The translations under genes were made by a program, and so were the position numbers. 64,000 nt of DNA, from positions 112,460-176,459 of the forward strand of contig PMSN01000006.1 in the NCBI GenBank assembly GCA_003167555.1, written 5' to 3'. The stretch is from Spartobacteria bacterium. Lineage in GTDB: Bacteria > Verrucomicrobiota > Verrucomicrobiia > Chthoniobacterales > UBA10450. Below, piece by piece: positions 50,864-60,440 of this stretch. Position 1 is the first letter of the stretch. Every line of letters begins with the position of its first letter. Below the pieces are notes generated by a model. It saw only the letters and a program-made list of their open reading frames with translations. It did no database searches and was not told the origin of the DNA.

Positions 50864-51403
50864 TTACTTCACGAGTTCGACCTCCAGGTTGGAGGCCGGG
50901 AAAAGGCGCGAGAAGCCGGTGATTTCATAAAAATTCTTGAGAAGGAGGGCGCTGTTGACCAACGGTTCCAGGAGATAGTTCCAGGGCAGGCCGGGCACCT
51001 TTTGGAAAATAATCCGGTTGCGGCTAATTCGTTCGAAATGGAAGTCGAAGTAGTAATCGCGCTGCCAGGAATTGTTTTTCAAGAAGAAGTCAAAAGTCTT
51101 AAAAGAAAAACAATGGCGATGCGTCGGATCCACGAAGTTATTACGCGATGTAAAATGCGGGACCATGACAAGAACTCGCCCGCCCTTTTTTAGGATGCGG
51201 TAGAGGTCCCGGAGAACGGGAGCGTAATCGCAGTGCTCGAGCACATCTTTGCAGTAGATGTAATCGAATTCCGCATCTGCAAAGGGCAATGGTAAGTCTT
51301 CGATGTCGTGGACGACATCAACGCCGGGAAGCGGATGTCGATCGAGGTTTATCCAACCTTCTTTGATGTCGTGCCCGCAACCAACGTTCAGCTTCTTGGA
51401 CAA
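50864..51403 (-). CDS. Class I SAM-dependent methyltransferase
   Basis: 179 residues. Motif I is LNVGCGHDIKEGWINLD; the acidic second motif follows (DLPLPFADAEFDYIYCKDVLEH), then LYRILKKGGRVLVMVPHFTS. This compact type, starting directly at KKLNVGCG, is common in surface-polysaccharide loci. The C-terminal part (YYFDFHFERISRNRIIFQ) probably forms the acceptor site. The S46 peptidase gene ends 14 bp upstream on the same strand. The substrate is unknown. Confidence 0.85.
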   Translation of the reverse strand: MSKKLNVGCGHDIKEGWINLDRHPLPGVDVVHDIEDLPLPFADAEFDYIYCKDVLEHCDYAPVLRDLYRILKKGGRVLVMVPHFTSRNNFVDPTHRHCFSFKTFDFFLKNNSWQRDYYFDFHFERISRNRIIFQKVPGLPWNYLLEPLVNSALLLKNFYEITGFSRLFPASNLEVELVK

Positions 51404-51416
51404 TGTCAGTCCGTAA

Positions 51417-53525
51417 TTATTTACCTAATTCATCCGCGAGCGCGTTTGCGTCGTAAACTTTCCGCAGCGCTTCGGTGATCGCGGCGGAATCGACGCTCAC
51501 GGCGCGCGATTGTTTGTCGGAGAAGATGCAGTCGAGGACGAGCGATTGAATGTTGCCGTCGAAAATGATGCCGACGAATTCGTTCGCCTTGTTCACGACC
51601 GGGCTGCCGCTGTTGCCGCCGATGATGTCGGCATCGGTGACGAAGTTAAATTTCGTTTCAGGATTGACCACGGACTTCTTGTCGATCCAGCGTTGGGGGA
51701 GATCGAAGGGCGGCTCGTTCTTGTGCTCGGTGGAGCGCTCATACAGGCCAGCGAAATTAGTAAAAGACGGAATTTGTTTTCCATCCTGTTCGTAACCGCG
51801 CACCGTGCCGTAGGAAAGCCGAAGGGTGAAGGTCGCATCCGGGTAGGTGCTCGTGCCCTCAATGGCGAAGCGCGCCTTCGCGATGTCGCCGTAGGCCTGC
51901 TGTTTCGTTTCGTCCTGCGTTTCGAAAATTTTGCGGGCGTCGCGCGCCGGCGCGTCGATGATTCGGGCCAGCTCGATCATTGGATCGTGCGCGGCGGTCA
52001 CGGCCGCGGCGCCGCCTTCGTAGAGCTGCTTGCGCACGGCAGGGTCTTTCAGCTTCGTTCCTTTCACCACTTCGGCGGCGCGGCCCGCCGGCGATTTGCC
52101 CGCGAGAATTTTCTGCACGAGCGGATCGTTGTAACCGAAACGCGACGCGAGATCGGTGAGTGAATCATTCAGCATCACTTGCTCGACATCTTCATACACG
52201 GGCTCGGTGGAAAACAAATCGAGCTCGAGCGATTCACGATAGCTGTCGCGAAATTCCGGGAAACGCTCGCCATTCGGTTTTGGCCGCTCGTCGCCCGCGC
52301 GGAGAACGCGACGCGCGTACTTGAAGAGGTTGCTGTAGAAACCGCGCGGCGCGCGATAGCTGGCTTGCGCCCGTCCACGCGATGTCTCGTAGTAATTGTA
52401 AACCGGCAGGATCTTCGCCGTCTCCTCCTGGGCTTTCTTGATGCGATCGTAGGCGGCCAGCGTCCCTTTCCACTTCGAGTCTTTCGTCATCGCGTCGCGC
52501 AATTTTTGTTCGCGTGCCTTGAGCGAGCGATCGATCTCGGGATCGAGTAACGCGGCGAGATATCCGTCGAAAAATTTCCGGCTGTTCTGGATGCCAAACA
52601 AATCTCGTCGCACTCGCCGGGCGTTCTCGAAGGTGCGGCCGGCAAACGCCGTGAAGAAAACTTCGCGCCGTTTGAGCATGTTGAGCAGAAACGGCGCTTC
52701 GTCGTCGCGCATGTACGCCAGCTCATCGACCGTGAGTTGCCGGTCCGTTTTCCCCGGATGACCGCTCACGAAAGTTAGTTCACCATCACTCGGCCCTTGC
52801 GTATTCCACTTCAGGAAATGCTCGATCTTGGCCGGCTGGCCGTTCTCGTAAGCGCGGAAGATGCAGATATCGAGATCGAAGCGCGGGTATTCGAAGTTAT
52901 CCGGATCGCCGCCGTAAAAAGCGGCCTGTTGCTCCGGCGCGAAGACGATCCGCACGTCGTCGTAACGCTTGAAGCGGTAGAGATGGTAGGCGCCTCCCTG
53001 GTAAAGCGTGATGACATCCGAGCGTAGCCCCGTTTTTTCTTTGCTCTCTTTTTCGATGTCCGCGATCGCTTTCTGGCGCGCGGCGGCCGATTGCTCCGCG
53101 GTCAGCCCCGGCTTGAGCGCTGCCGCCACGCGCGCGGTCACGTCTTCGATCGACATCAGGACGTTGAGCTCGAGATCGGTCGCGCGCGGTTCTTCTGCTT
53201 GCGTCTTCGCGTAGAATCCGTCGTGCACGTAATTGTTTTTCTCGCTGCTTAGTTTCTGGAGCGTGTCGAGGCCGACGTGATGGTTCGTAATGACGAGGCC
53301 GTTCGCGGAAACGAACGAGCCGCTGCCGCCCGAGTTAAAGCGGACGCTCGATTTCTGAAGATGCTCGAGCCATTGCGGGGTCGGCTCGAACTGATATTTC
53401 TCCTTGAGTTGTTTGAGGGGCGGATTGTTGAACGGCCACATGCCTTCATCGGCGCGGGCGGACGAGGAAGCAGCAGCGATGAAGATCAGAACGAAGAGAG
53501 ATCGGCGAAGGATCGGGTAGGCCAT
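51417..53525 (-). CDS. S46 family dipeptidyl peptidase (DPP7-like)
   Basis: 702 residues with a signal peptide (FVLIFIAAASSSARA). The chymotrypsin-like halves flank a helical insert. Catalytic residues: the His pair at 82-83 in GLVITNHHVG (His83 by position) and Ser639 in GGNSGSPVV. The substrate-pocket segment IIFDGNI has Gly657 where, as I recall, DPP7 has Gly and the acid-specific DPP11 has Arg, suggesting hydrophobic rather than acidic P1 preference. DEGMWPFNNPP is the typical mature N-terminus. It should release dipeptides in the periplasm, complementing the S9 peptidase at 6728. Confidence 0.92.
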   Translation of the reverse strand: MAYPILRRSLFVLIFIAAASSSARADEGMWPFNNPPLKQLKEKYQFEPTPQWLEHLQKSSVRFNSGGSGSFVSANGLVITNHHVGLDTLQKLSSEKNNYVHDGFYAKTQAEEPRATDLELNVLMSIEDVTARVAAALKPGLTAEQSAAARQKAIADIEKESKEKTGLRSDVITLYQGGAYHLYRFKRYDDVRIVFAPEQQAAFYGGDPDNFEYPRFDLDICIFRAYENGQPAKIEHFLKWNTQGPSDGELTFVSGHPGKTDRQLTVDELAYMRDDEAPFLLNMLKRREVFFTAFAGRTFENARRVRRDLFGIQNSRKFFDGYLAALLDPEIDRSLKAREQKLRDAMTKDSKWKGTLAAYDRIKKAQEETAKILPVYNYYETSRGRAQASYRAPRGFYSNLFKYARRVLRAGDERPKPNGERFPEFRDSYRESLELDLFSTEPVYEDVEQVMLNDSLTDLASRFGYNDPLVQKILAGKSPAGRAAEVVKGTKLKDPAVRKQLYEGGAAAVTAAHDPMIELARIIDAPARDARKIFETQDETKQQAYGDIAKARFAIEGTSTYPDATFTLRLSYGTVRGYEQDGKQIPSFTNFAGLYERSTEHKNEPPFDLPQRWIDKKSVVNPETKFNFVTDADIIGGNSGSPVVNKANEFVGIIFDGNIQSLVLDCIFSDKQSRAVSVDSAAITEALRKVYDANALADELGK

Positions 53526-53577
53526 AGGTCGAGCACCTTAGAACGGAGCCGCCCGACTGCCAGCAAATTTCATTTGG

Positions 53578-53642
53578 TCTTCCTCTACCGCTTCCTCTTA
53601 ATCTCCTCCTTTCGAAGAGAAGAAGGAAGAGGTAGAGGAAGA
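53578..53642. repeat. Pyrimidine/purine palindrome between two genes
   Basis: Arms TCTTCCTCTACC (53578-53589) and GGTAGAGGAAGA (53631-53642) enclose a second CTTCCTCTT/AAGAGAAG pairing. It begins directly after the stop of the gene at 53643 and may form its transcript end, although no T run follows. Confidence 0.55.
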
Positions 53643-54167
53643 TTACAAGCCGACCGGATGCCGTGCTTCGAAACCGGCGAGCGTGCGGGAGGTAGGCTGC
53701 CAGCGAGGAGCCCAGCGGCGCGATGGATTGTGCGGAGAAGTGGTATCGAGTCGAAGGCCGGCGATCACGGCGAAGGTGTGACCGCTCCTCGCATAGACCG
53801 TGATCCATTTTCCGGGTCCGCGGCTTCCGTAAGCGCGGAATTCCTTCGAGCAGAGCGGCACGGAGATCAGGCCGGCACCGGCCAAAGCGTAGGAAATCGT
53901 GGCGGAACAATCGTAGGCGCTGTCGTTGAAGGAACGATGGCCGCCGCCGTAGCGATACGGTTTGGTGCGCAATTCATTTGCTGCCCAAATGGCGCGCTTG
54001 ACGGAATTCGGCGCGTTCGTTGGCGCGAGGGCCAGCGCGCCACGGAGCTGCGCTGTGTTTCCAGGGACGGTGGGGCCCGATGAAGGAAACGAGATGGCGA
54101 AACTGGCGGGCGCGGCGCCGGCGACGAGCGCGACGCTCAGGAGTAGTTGTCGAAACGGAATTCTCAC
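53643..54167 (-). CDS. Exported NlpC/P60-like protein
   Basis: 174 residues from GTG 54167 (frame open to 54224). A signal peptide (LLLSVALVAGAAPASFA) precedes a short Pro-rich linker. The catalytic domain outline fits the NlpC/P60 superfamily: KPYRYGGGHRSFNDSAYDCSATISYAL with Cys in YDCSATIS, GHTFAVIAGLRLDT with the likely catalytic His, and a third polar residue near RWQPTS-like sequence. Such enzymes cleave peptidoglycan stem peptides. It is shorter and more divergent than standard members, so activity is less certain. Confidence 0.65.
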   Translation of the reverse strand: MRIPFRQLLLSVALVAGAAPASFAISFPSSGPTVPGNTAQLRGALALAPTNAPNSVKRAIWAANELRTKPYRYGGGHRSFNDSAYDCSATISYALAGAGLISVPLCSKEFRAYGSRGPGKWITVYARSGHTFAVIAGLRLDTTSPHNPSRRWAPRWQPTSRTLAGFEARHPVGL

Positions 54168-54224
54168 GGGGTTTGGCTCGTGGCTATAGCAGGCAGTGGC
54201 GTCCGGGTCAATCCCGCGGGCCAA

Positions 54225-54830
54225 TCAATTTTTCTGCTGCTGAAGCGCGGCGACTTTCTCCTGGGCGCGGCTGACCTCGGATTTTCTTCCGCTCCCGAGC
54301 GCCAGAAGTTTTTGCTGCCGATGGAGATTCAGGAGCGCGGCGTCGAGTTCAGCCCGGTCGCGCGTCGCCACGGCCGCCTGCGCTTCGTTCGTCGCTGCGA
54401 CCAGCGCCGACTTCGCGATCTCCAAATCGCTCTGGGAAATTTCGCCGGTGTCGAATCGGTTTTGTTGCGCGGCGAGGGCTTGGGTCGCGGTCTCCAGGCG
54501 CGCTCCGGCCAGATCCGTTTCCAACCGGATCACTTTCATCGCGCGATTTTCCGCCTCCACTTTTGCGAGCACGCCGCTCTTGAACAGGCGTTCGCCGGCC
54601 GCAGCGCTTTTCTTCGCCTTCTCCACCGCCACACGAATTTGCTCCGGGTCGAGTTCCTTTTGCGAATCGGAGGCGGCGGTGGATTTGCCGGAATTTGGGA
54701 GCCCGATGTTCTGATTCAACAGCGGCGGCTCGATGTCGAACGATTCCACCGGATCCTTGGGCAACTCCTCTTGCGCGCGCAAAGATGCCGCCAGAAAAAC
54801 GCCAAACGAAAATGCGACCAACCGCATCAT
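54225..54830 (-). CDS. Exported coiled-coil protein
   Basis: 201 residues with a signal peptide (LVAFSFGVFLAASLRA). After a Pro-rich start, residues ~65-200 are a continuous helix of Ala/Glu/Lys/Gln heptads (VEKAKKSAAAGERLFKSG, NRFDTGEISQSDLEIAKSAL, RAQEKVAALQQQ). The helical phrases resemble TolC or membrane-fusion-protein hairpins (FDTGEISQSDLE), but there is no barrel or lipoyl domain. It may be a periplasmic structural or adaptor protein. It stands between two other minus-strand envelope genes. Confidence 0.65.
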   Translation of the reverse strand: MMRLVAFSFGVFLAASLRAQEELPKDPVESFDIEPPLLNQNIGLPNSGKSTAASDSQKELDPEQIRVAVEKAKKSAAAGERLFKSGVLAKVEAENRAMKVIRLETDLAGARLETATQALAAQQNRFDTGEISQSDLEIAKSALVAATNEAQAAVATRDRAELDAALLNLHRQQKLLALGSGRKSEVSRAQEKVAALQQQKN

Positions 54831-54907
54831 CGCCGGAGAATATCACGAATTATCGGCCGGTGGCTACAACTTCAGTTCGGAAAAATCCTGGAGCGGCGGT
54901 CCCGCCG

Positions 54908-56410
54908 TCACTTTCTGCGATAGAGATCGTAGGAGCCGTGCCTGGCGGAGAGTTCGAAGTAGGACTGCACCACTTCATTCGGCTCATTCGAGCCGAAGCG
55001 CATGGAATCGTTCGGCTCATTCCATTCGTCCAGGCGACGATCAAGGATAAGCCAGTCAGCCGAGCGGATGTCGCCGGCCAATCTCGATCCGGGCCGGTTA
55101 GCGGAAAGTGGATTCATTTCGAGGAAATAGGTGGCCGGAGTGAGTTGGGGGAGAAGGTGGTAGATGAAGGTGTCATTGTAGTTGGTGCGCCGCAGATCGG
55201 CCGGACCGACAAAGAGCCGCTGACCGGGTAAAGCCAGCTTTGTTATTTTGTCGAGAAGAACGTCTGTTTCGCGCGCGGTCGAAATCGAATCGACCGGAAA
55301 GCTGCGCCCGTTGTGTTCGAGGAACACCGCTTCTTTCTTTCCCAAGCCAAGCGACTGGCGCATGAGGTGAGGAGCCAGGGCGCCGACCACAGCCAGAGTA
55401 AGGCCGACGGAAAGTAACTGACGGCTGGGCGAAGCAAGCCGGTTCTGGAAGAGAATCGCGAGTGAAACTGGAAGCAAGGCGAGCGAAAGAAAGCAGCATA
55501 ACGTGATGTGACCGCTATCCATACGCTGCACGGCTTGATAGCTCGTTCCGAGGGCAAGAACGGCGGCCGCGGCGAAGAGACGGTTGGACCAAAGAGTGGA
55601 GTCTTTGCGCAGGACAACAAAGCCGGCGAGCAGGTTGGTAAAGGATGAGACAAAGTGCAGGGCGAGGAGGTAGAGAAGGGAAAGGGGAAGCGAAGACCAA
55701 GGGAGCCTGCGCGCGGCATTTGTGATGACAACCGGATAAAGAAAAAGGTTGGCGAAGACGTTCTGGTAACCGGCGCTCGAAACAAGCAAGAGCAACGGGA
55801 GTAAGCCAACCGCGAACCCGCCAAGATAAGTCCAGCGCGATTTGGCCGGCTGAAAAAATAGAAGGAGCCCCGCGGAGAGGATAACCGCCGGGGCGAGATC
55901 GGGACGGTAAAGCAAAGCCGCCGCGGCCAGGATTCCCGCGGTGAAGTTCCGCCACGTGCCCGGGCCTTTCGCAGCGAGGAAGAGCGACCAGAACGCGCAC
56001 GACAAAGCTCCCAGCCATGGAAACGGCGCCAGACCGGTAGGCAACAGGAAGACGTGAGCGATCACGACCGATCCGAGAGCGAGAGCCTGCCCGCGCGGGC
56101 GCACGATGCAAAAGATGGCGGCTAAAACCGCGAGATGATAGAGAAGACCGATCGTCCGCTCGACAAATATTCCCGGCTGGAAAAGCGAATAAGCTCCGGC
56201 GAGAAGATAGGTATTCGCCGGCCCGTAGAAGGTCTCGAAATCCCGGTAAGGCAGCCAGCCTTTGAGGATCAGCTCGGGATAAAGCAACAGCGCACCGTCA
56301 TCCATTCGCTGAGCGACCTGGTCGGATCCACGGATCGCGCTGGCCATGATCGCCAGGAGCAGGATCAGCCAGAGCGCAAGCGTCCGACGTTTTGGCGACA
56401 GGCTCAACAT
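54908..56410 (-). CDS. Polytopic membrane protein, probable GT-C-type glycosyltransferase
   Basis: 500 residues with about ten hydrophobic segments, then a soluble C-terminal ~110 residues. The first periplasmic loop contains QRMDDGALLLYPELILKGWLPYRDFETFYGP, where the Asp-bearing MDDGALLLYPE resembles the catalytic loop of lipid-linked sugar transferases (PMT/ArnT-like, GT39/83 style). YRDFETFYGPAN is a recurring phrase in that group. The soluble tail (FVGPADLRRTNYNDTFIYHLL) is typical of uncharacterised members. Acceptor and donor are unknown. Confidence 0.65.
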   Translation of the reverse strand: MLSLSPKRRTLALWLILLLAIMASAIRGSDQVAQRMDDGALLLYPELILKGWLPYRDFETFYGPANTYLLAGAYSLFQPGIFVERTIGLLYHLAVLAAIFCIVRPRGQALALGSVVIAHVFLLPTGLAPFPWLGALSCAFWSLFLAAKGPGTWRNFTAGILAAAALLYRPDLAPAVILSAGLLLFFQPAKSRWTYLGGFAVGLLPLLLLVSSAGYQNVFANLFLYPVVITNAARRLPWSSLPLSLLYLLALHFVSSFTNLLAGFVVLRKDSTLWSNRLFAAAAVLALGTSYQAVQRMDSGHITLCCFLSLALLPVSLAILFQNRLASPSRQLLSVGLTLAVVGALAPHLMRQSLGLGKKEAVFLEHNGRSFPVDSISTARETDVLLDKITKLALPGQRLFVGPADLRRTNYNDTFIYHLLPQLTPATYFLEMNPLSANRPGSRLAGDIRSADWLILDRRLDEWNEPNDSMRFGSNEPNEVVQSYFELSARHGSYDLYRRK

Positions 56411-56534
56411 AGTTGGCGACCGCTTCTACGATGAATGCCGGCGATTTGCCAGAGCGCGCATTCGATAATCTGCGGTCATTTGCGGGGGGCACCGTTGCGG
56501 CGCTCGCGGCCTCCGTAATTCCCACTGTCTTGGA

Positions 56535-57182
56535 ATGAGCCCTGCTAAGGAAAACGCAGGGGATTCCTTGCACCAGACAACGAAACGTATTCTCACTACT
56601 TCGCTCCTCGCGATCGGATGGATCGCGGCGGTGGCCTTTGGTGTGCGGATTCTGTTGCAATACGAGAACACGCCGGGGCGCATCGGTGCTCTTCCGCGGA
56701 TCTGGCCCGACTCGCGCATCGTCCAAGCTAAAGATCGTCCCACGCTGGTCATGCTGGCCCACCCGCGCTGCCCGTGCACGGCCGCCAGCGTCGGCGAACT
56801 GGCCCAGATCATGGCGCGGCTCCAGGGCAAAGTCGCCGCTTACGTGCTTCTGGTTAAGCCGAAGGATGCTGGCCGCGATTGGGACGATACGAGTTTGCGC
56901 CACAGCGCCGAGGCCATTCCCGGCGTGACCGTTGTGTTCGATATCGATGGAGTGGAAGCACGCCGATTCGGCGCGGAAACCTCCGGGCACACGCTCTTGT
57001 TTGCGAGCAACGGGAACCTGCTCTTCAGCGGCGGCATCACCGGCTCGCGCGGACACGCCGGCGAGAGCGCCATCATTTCGCTGGTGAACAACCAAATGCC
57101 GGCCCGCACCCGCACGCTCGTCTTCGGGTGCGCCCTCGCTAACCGCGCGGTGAACGGACTAAACGCTTTATGTTTACGATAA
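56535..57182 (+). CDS. RedB-like thioredoxin-fold membrane-anchored protein
   Basis: 215 residues. One N-terminal membrane helix (TSLLAIGWIAAVAFGVRILL) anchors a thioredoxin fold in the periplasm. The active-site-like motif is LAHPRCPCTAAS, a CxC in place of the usual CxxC, followed by LVKPKDAGRDWDD and a cis-Pro region near SGHTLLFASNG. Proteins of this look are annotated RedB. It overlaps the start of the hybrid kinase gene by 13 bp, so the two are translated together and may form a redox-sensing unit. Confidence 0.75.
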   Translation: MSPAKENAGDSLHQTTKRILTTSLLAIGWIAAVAFGVRILLQYENTPGRIGALPRIWPDSRIVQAKDRPTLVMLAHPRCPCTAASVGELAQIMARLQGKVAAYVLLVKPKDAGRDWDDTSLRHSAEAIPGVTVVFDIDGVEARRFGAETSGHTLLFASNGNLLFSGGITGSRGHAGESAIISLVNNQMPARTRTLVFGCALANRAVNGLNALCLR

Positions 57183-59737
57183 CCCTGGGCGCCAATGGCG
57201 CGGACTATTCCGCGGAGCGGGCCGATGAGCTGTACCACCATCATCGGGACCAGATCTATCGGGACACAGATCGCCTGTTCGCGAAACTGATGTTCTTCCA
57301 GTGGCTCGCTGGAATTCTCATCGCGCTCTTCATCTCGCCTTCGACTTGGGCCGGGCAAACCAGCCAGGTGCACATCCACGTCTGGGCCGCCATCTTCCTC
57401 GGAGGCGCGATCAGCATTTTCCCCATCTGGATGACTCACGTCTGGCCGGGCGCGTTTGTTACCCGCTACGTCATCGCTGTCGCCCAAATGCTGATGTCGG
57501 CTTTGTTGATCGCACTGACCGGGGGTCGCATCGAAACGCATTTCCACGTCTTCGGCTCGCTTGTCATCCTCTCGTTCTACCGCGATTGGCGGGTGCTTAT
57601 TCCCGCGACCATCGTCGTCGCGGTGGACCATTTCCTTCGGGGAATCTACTGGCCTTACTCCGTCTACGGCGTGCTCGCGGCTAGTCCTATGCGATCGCTT
57701 GAACACGTTGGCTGGGTGATCTTTGAAGATATTTTTCTCGTGATCTCGTGTTTGCGCAGTATCGAGGAGATGCGGGCGATCGCGACCCGGACGGCGGCCC
57801 TCGAAGCGAGCGAGCGCGGGTTCGGCCAGATTTTTGCCGAAGCGCCTATCGGAATGGGTGTGGTAAGTCTCGACGAAAGCTTCACCCAGGTGAATGGGAC
57901 GCTCTGCGAGATGGTGGGCTACACCGAGGATGAGCTAAAGCAACGCACCACCATGGACATCACCTTTCCGGACGATATCCCGCAAGGCAGACAAAACGCG
58001 GAGGAGCTCCTCACCGGCGGCCAGCGTTCGTCCGTGGAGCGGCGCTACGTCGGCAAGAATGGCGACATTCTTTGGATCACGCGCACCGCCTGCCTTATTC
58101 GAGACGTCGACGGGCAGCCGCGCCATTTCCTCATCATGGTCGAGGACATCTCGGAACGGAAGAGCGCGGAGAAAGCGCTCTGTGAAAGCAAACGCGAGTT
58201 GGAAACCGCCCATCATGCCAACCAACTCATCATGGATAACTCTCAGGACGTTATCTGCACCATCGATGAAAAGGGCCGCTTCGTCAGCGTGAGCGCTGCC
58301 TGCGAACACGTCTGGGGCTATTCCCCAGTGGAACTGATCGGTCGCCCCTACCTCGAGCTGGTTTGTCCGGAAGACAGGGCTATGACGGAGTCGGTGGCGC
58401 AAACCCTTTTGCTGGACGGAAAGATTACCGACTTCGTGAATCGTTACACGCGGAAGGACGGGACGCTGGTCGACGTGCTTTGGTCGGCTTCCTGGTCGGA
58501 GACGGACAAGACCATGTTTTGCGTGGCCCATGACGTCACGGATCGCGCCCGGATTGAGAAAGCTCTCCGCGAAGCGAAGGACGAAGCCGACCGCGCGAAC
58601 CAGGCCAAGAGCGAGTTCCTTTCCCGCATGAGTCATGAGTTAAGAACACCGCTTAACGCCATCCTCGGGTTCGGTCAGCTGCTCGAAAGACAAAACCCGA
58701 CCGAGTCTCAGCGCACTCGTGTCGGTCATATCATCAGCGCGGGCCGCCATCTCCTTAACCTTATCAATGAGGTTCTCGACATCAGCCGGATCGAAGCCGG
58801 TAACCTTCAGCTCTCCCTCGAGCCGGTTTGTCTGGCCGACGCCTTGGAAGAAGCTCTTAGCCTTATGCGGCCACTCGCGGCAGAGCGCGGCACCGAGCTT
58901 TCCACGTCATCGGGGGTGGAGCAGACCGATTATGTCATGGCCGATCGGCAGCGCTTGAAGCAAGTGTTGCTGAACCTGCTCACGAACGCGGTGAAGTACA
59001 CACCCCCCGGCGGCGCAGTAACGGTCGCTTGCCTTCCCGGCGGTCGGGGCGCCATGCGCATCGTGGTCGAGGACACCGGTACCGGCATTGCCGAGGAAAA
59101 GCTGTCCCGCCTGTTTACCCCGTTCGATCGTCTTGGTGCGGAGCAAACCTCAATCGAAGGGACAGGCCTCGGCCTGGCCCTGTGCCAGCGTCTCATGCAC
59201 GCGATGAACGGAACCATCGGCGCGAACAGCGCGCCCGGTAAGGGTAGCACCTTCTGGGTCGAACTGGCTTGCGCGCAATCGCCGCTTGAGCAGGTAGCGT
59301 CGGGGAAACTCAACGGTGCTCATTTCAATGATGTCGTGGATCTCCGGAAGCGGACTATCCTTTACGTGGAAGATAACCTTTCAAACCTTACCCTGATCGA
59401 GCAGATGCTCGCGGAAGAGCCGGAGACCAAGCTCATCACCGCGATGCAGGGTCAGCTTGGCATCGAGCTCGCCCGCCAGCACGCGCCCGATGTCATCCTG
59501 CTTGACTTGCACCTGCCCGACCTGCCGGGTTGGGAAGTTCTCTCGCGTCTCAAGCGCGATGACTCCACGAGCGACATCCCCGTGGTTGTGATCAGCGCGG
59601 ATGCTACCTCGCGCCAGATCAAGCGGCTCATGGCCGCCGGCGCGAGCGCTTACCTCACGAAACCTCTCGATATGCAGGAGTTCTTCCGGGTCATCGAGGA
59701 AACTACCAACCGCGGCACCGAAGAATGCGCGGCTTGA
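57170..59737 (+). CDS. Membrane hybrid sensor histidine kinase (PAS-PAS-HisKA-HATPase-REC)
   Basis: 855 residues. Residues ~40-200 form a multi-pass sensor with a conserved histidine-rich phrase GRIETHFHVFGSLVIL and YRDWRVLIPATIVVAVDHFL. Two PAS domains follow (~220-335, GYTEDELKQRTTMDI; ~350-460, DNSQDVICTIDEKGRF). HisKA has the phosphoacceptor His489 in MSHELRTPLNAILGFGQLLE; HATPase has NLLTNAVKYTPPGG and VEDTGTGIAEE; the receiver has Asp779 in VILLDLHLPD and Lys in YLTKPLD. An intact phosphorelay that likely passes to the response regulator at 59760. Confidence 0.92.
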   Translation: MFTITLGANGADYSAERADELYHHHRDQIYRDTDRLFAKLMFFQWLAGILIALFISPSTWAGQTSQVHIHVWAAIFLGGAISIFPIWMTHVWPGAFVTRYVIAVAQMLMSALLIALTGGRIETHFHVFGSLVILSFYRDWRVLIPATIVVAVDHFLRGIYWPYSVYGVLAASPMRSLEHVGWVIFEDIFLVISCLRSIEEMRAIATRTAALEASERGFGQIFAEAPIGMGVVSLDESFTQVNGTLCEMVGYTEDELKQRTTMDITFPDDIPQGRQNAEELLTGGQRSSVERRYVGKNGDILWITRTACLIRDVDGQPRHFLIMVEDISERKSAEKALCESKRELETAHHANQLIMDNSQDVICTIDEKGRFVSVSAACEHVWGYSPVELIGRPYLELVCPEDRAMTESVAQTLLLDGKITDFVNRYTRKDGTLVDVLWSASWSETDKTMFCVAHDVTDRARIEKALREAKDEADRANQAKSEFLSRMSHELRTPLNAILGFGQLLERQNPTESQRTRVGHIISAGRHLLNLINEVLDISRIEAGNLQLSLEPVCLADALEEALSLMRPLAAERGTELSTSSGVEQTDYVMADRQRLKQVLLNLLTNAVKYTPPGGAVTVACLPGGRGAMRIVVEDTGTGIAEEKLSRLFTPFDRLGAEQTSIEGTGLGLALCQRLMHAMNGTIGANSAPGKGSTFWVELACAQSPLEQVASGKLNGAHFNDVVDLRKRTILYVEDNLSNLTLIEQMLAEEPETKLITAMQGQLGIELARQHAPDVILLDLHLPDLPGWEVLSRLKRDDSTSDIPVVVISADATSRQIKRLMAAGASAYLTKPLDMQEFFRVIEETTNRGTEECAA

Positions 59738-59759
59738 AACGCGAGAACCTTTGCCAACC

Positions 59760-60293
59760 ATGACACCACCTGAGATAAAAACGCACGATGATTGCCAGGG
59801 CGATGTCAGGGTATTTCCCCGGATGAAAATCCTGATCGTGGACGACGAGCCGCTTAACATCGCCCTGCTCGAAGACATGCTGTCCTACGCGGGCTACAAA
59901 CAAATCCGATCAGTGACCGATTCCCGCACGGCTCTCGATGTTTGCAATGAGTTCGGACCCGACCTCGTCCTGCTCGATTTGATGATGCCTTATGTGGATG
60001 GCTTCGCCATCCTCGAGGCGTTACGCTCCGATGGCGACGAACTATTTCTGCCCGTCATCGTCTTGACCGCCGATGCCAACGAAGGAACGAAACGTAACAC
60101 GCTCCGCGCCGGCGCGACCGATTTCCTCCTCAAACCGTTCGATCAGCTCGAGGTCCTTCTCCGCATTGGCAATCTCCTCGAGATGCGGCGGCTCCACGTC
60201 CAGCTCGACATGCAACGCGCCGCGCTCGAAGACGCCCTTCACACAAAGAGTCTGGAGCTGCGCGAAGCAACCTCCCAGCTGCAAGGCGTGTAG
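59760..60293 (+). CDS. Single-domain response regulator with coiled-coil tail
   Basis: 177 residues from ATG 59760 (ATG 59823 also fits, removing 21 residues). The receiver domain has the acidic pocket ILIVDDEP, phosphoacceptor Asp73 in VLLDLMMP, Thr in VIVLTADAN and Lys in FLLKPFD. The C-terminal ~45 residues are a charged helix (LHVQLDMQRAALEDALHTK) of the type linking receivers to output domains, but no output domain follows. It probably relays signal from the hybrid kinase 22 bp upstream. Output partner unknown. Confidence 0.88.
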   Translation: MTPPEIKTHDDCQGDVRVFPRMKILIVDDEPLNIALLEDMLSYAGYKQIRSVTDSRTALDVCNEFGPDLVLLDLMMPYVDGFAILEALRSDGDELFLPVIVLTADANEGTKRNTLRAGATDFLLKPFDQLEVLLRIGNLLEMRRLHVQLDMQRAALEDALHTKSLELREATSQLQGV

Positions 60294-60295
60294 CC

Positions 60296-60341
60296 ACGGC
60301 CCTGTGGGCCGTCTCTTCGGAGTGACGTGCTTCCGCACGTC
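60296..60341 (+). terminator. Two stacked hairpins after the response regulator
   Basis: ACGGCCCTGTGGGCCGT (60296-60312) and GACGTGCTTCCGCACGTC (60324-60341) are perfect stems right after the stop at 60293. No strong T tract follows, so intrinsic termination is possible but not certain. Confidence 0.45.
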
Positions 60342-60440
60342 TTGATTCGGCCAGCGAATCGCTTAGTCCTCATTTTCACGCGAACATGGATGGACATCGC
60401 GACGCCGTTTTTGGATACTCAGCGCCGCGCTCTTTCGCCT

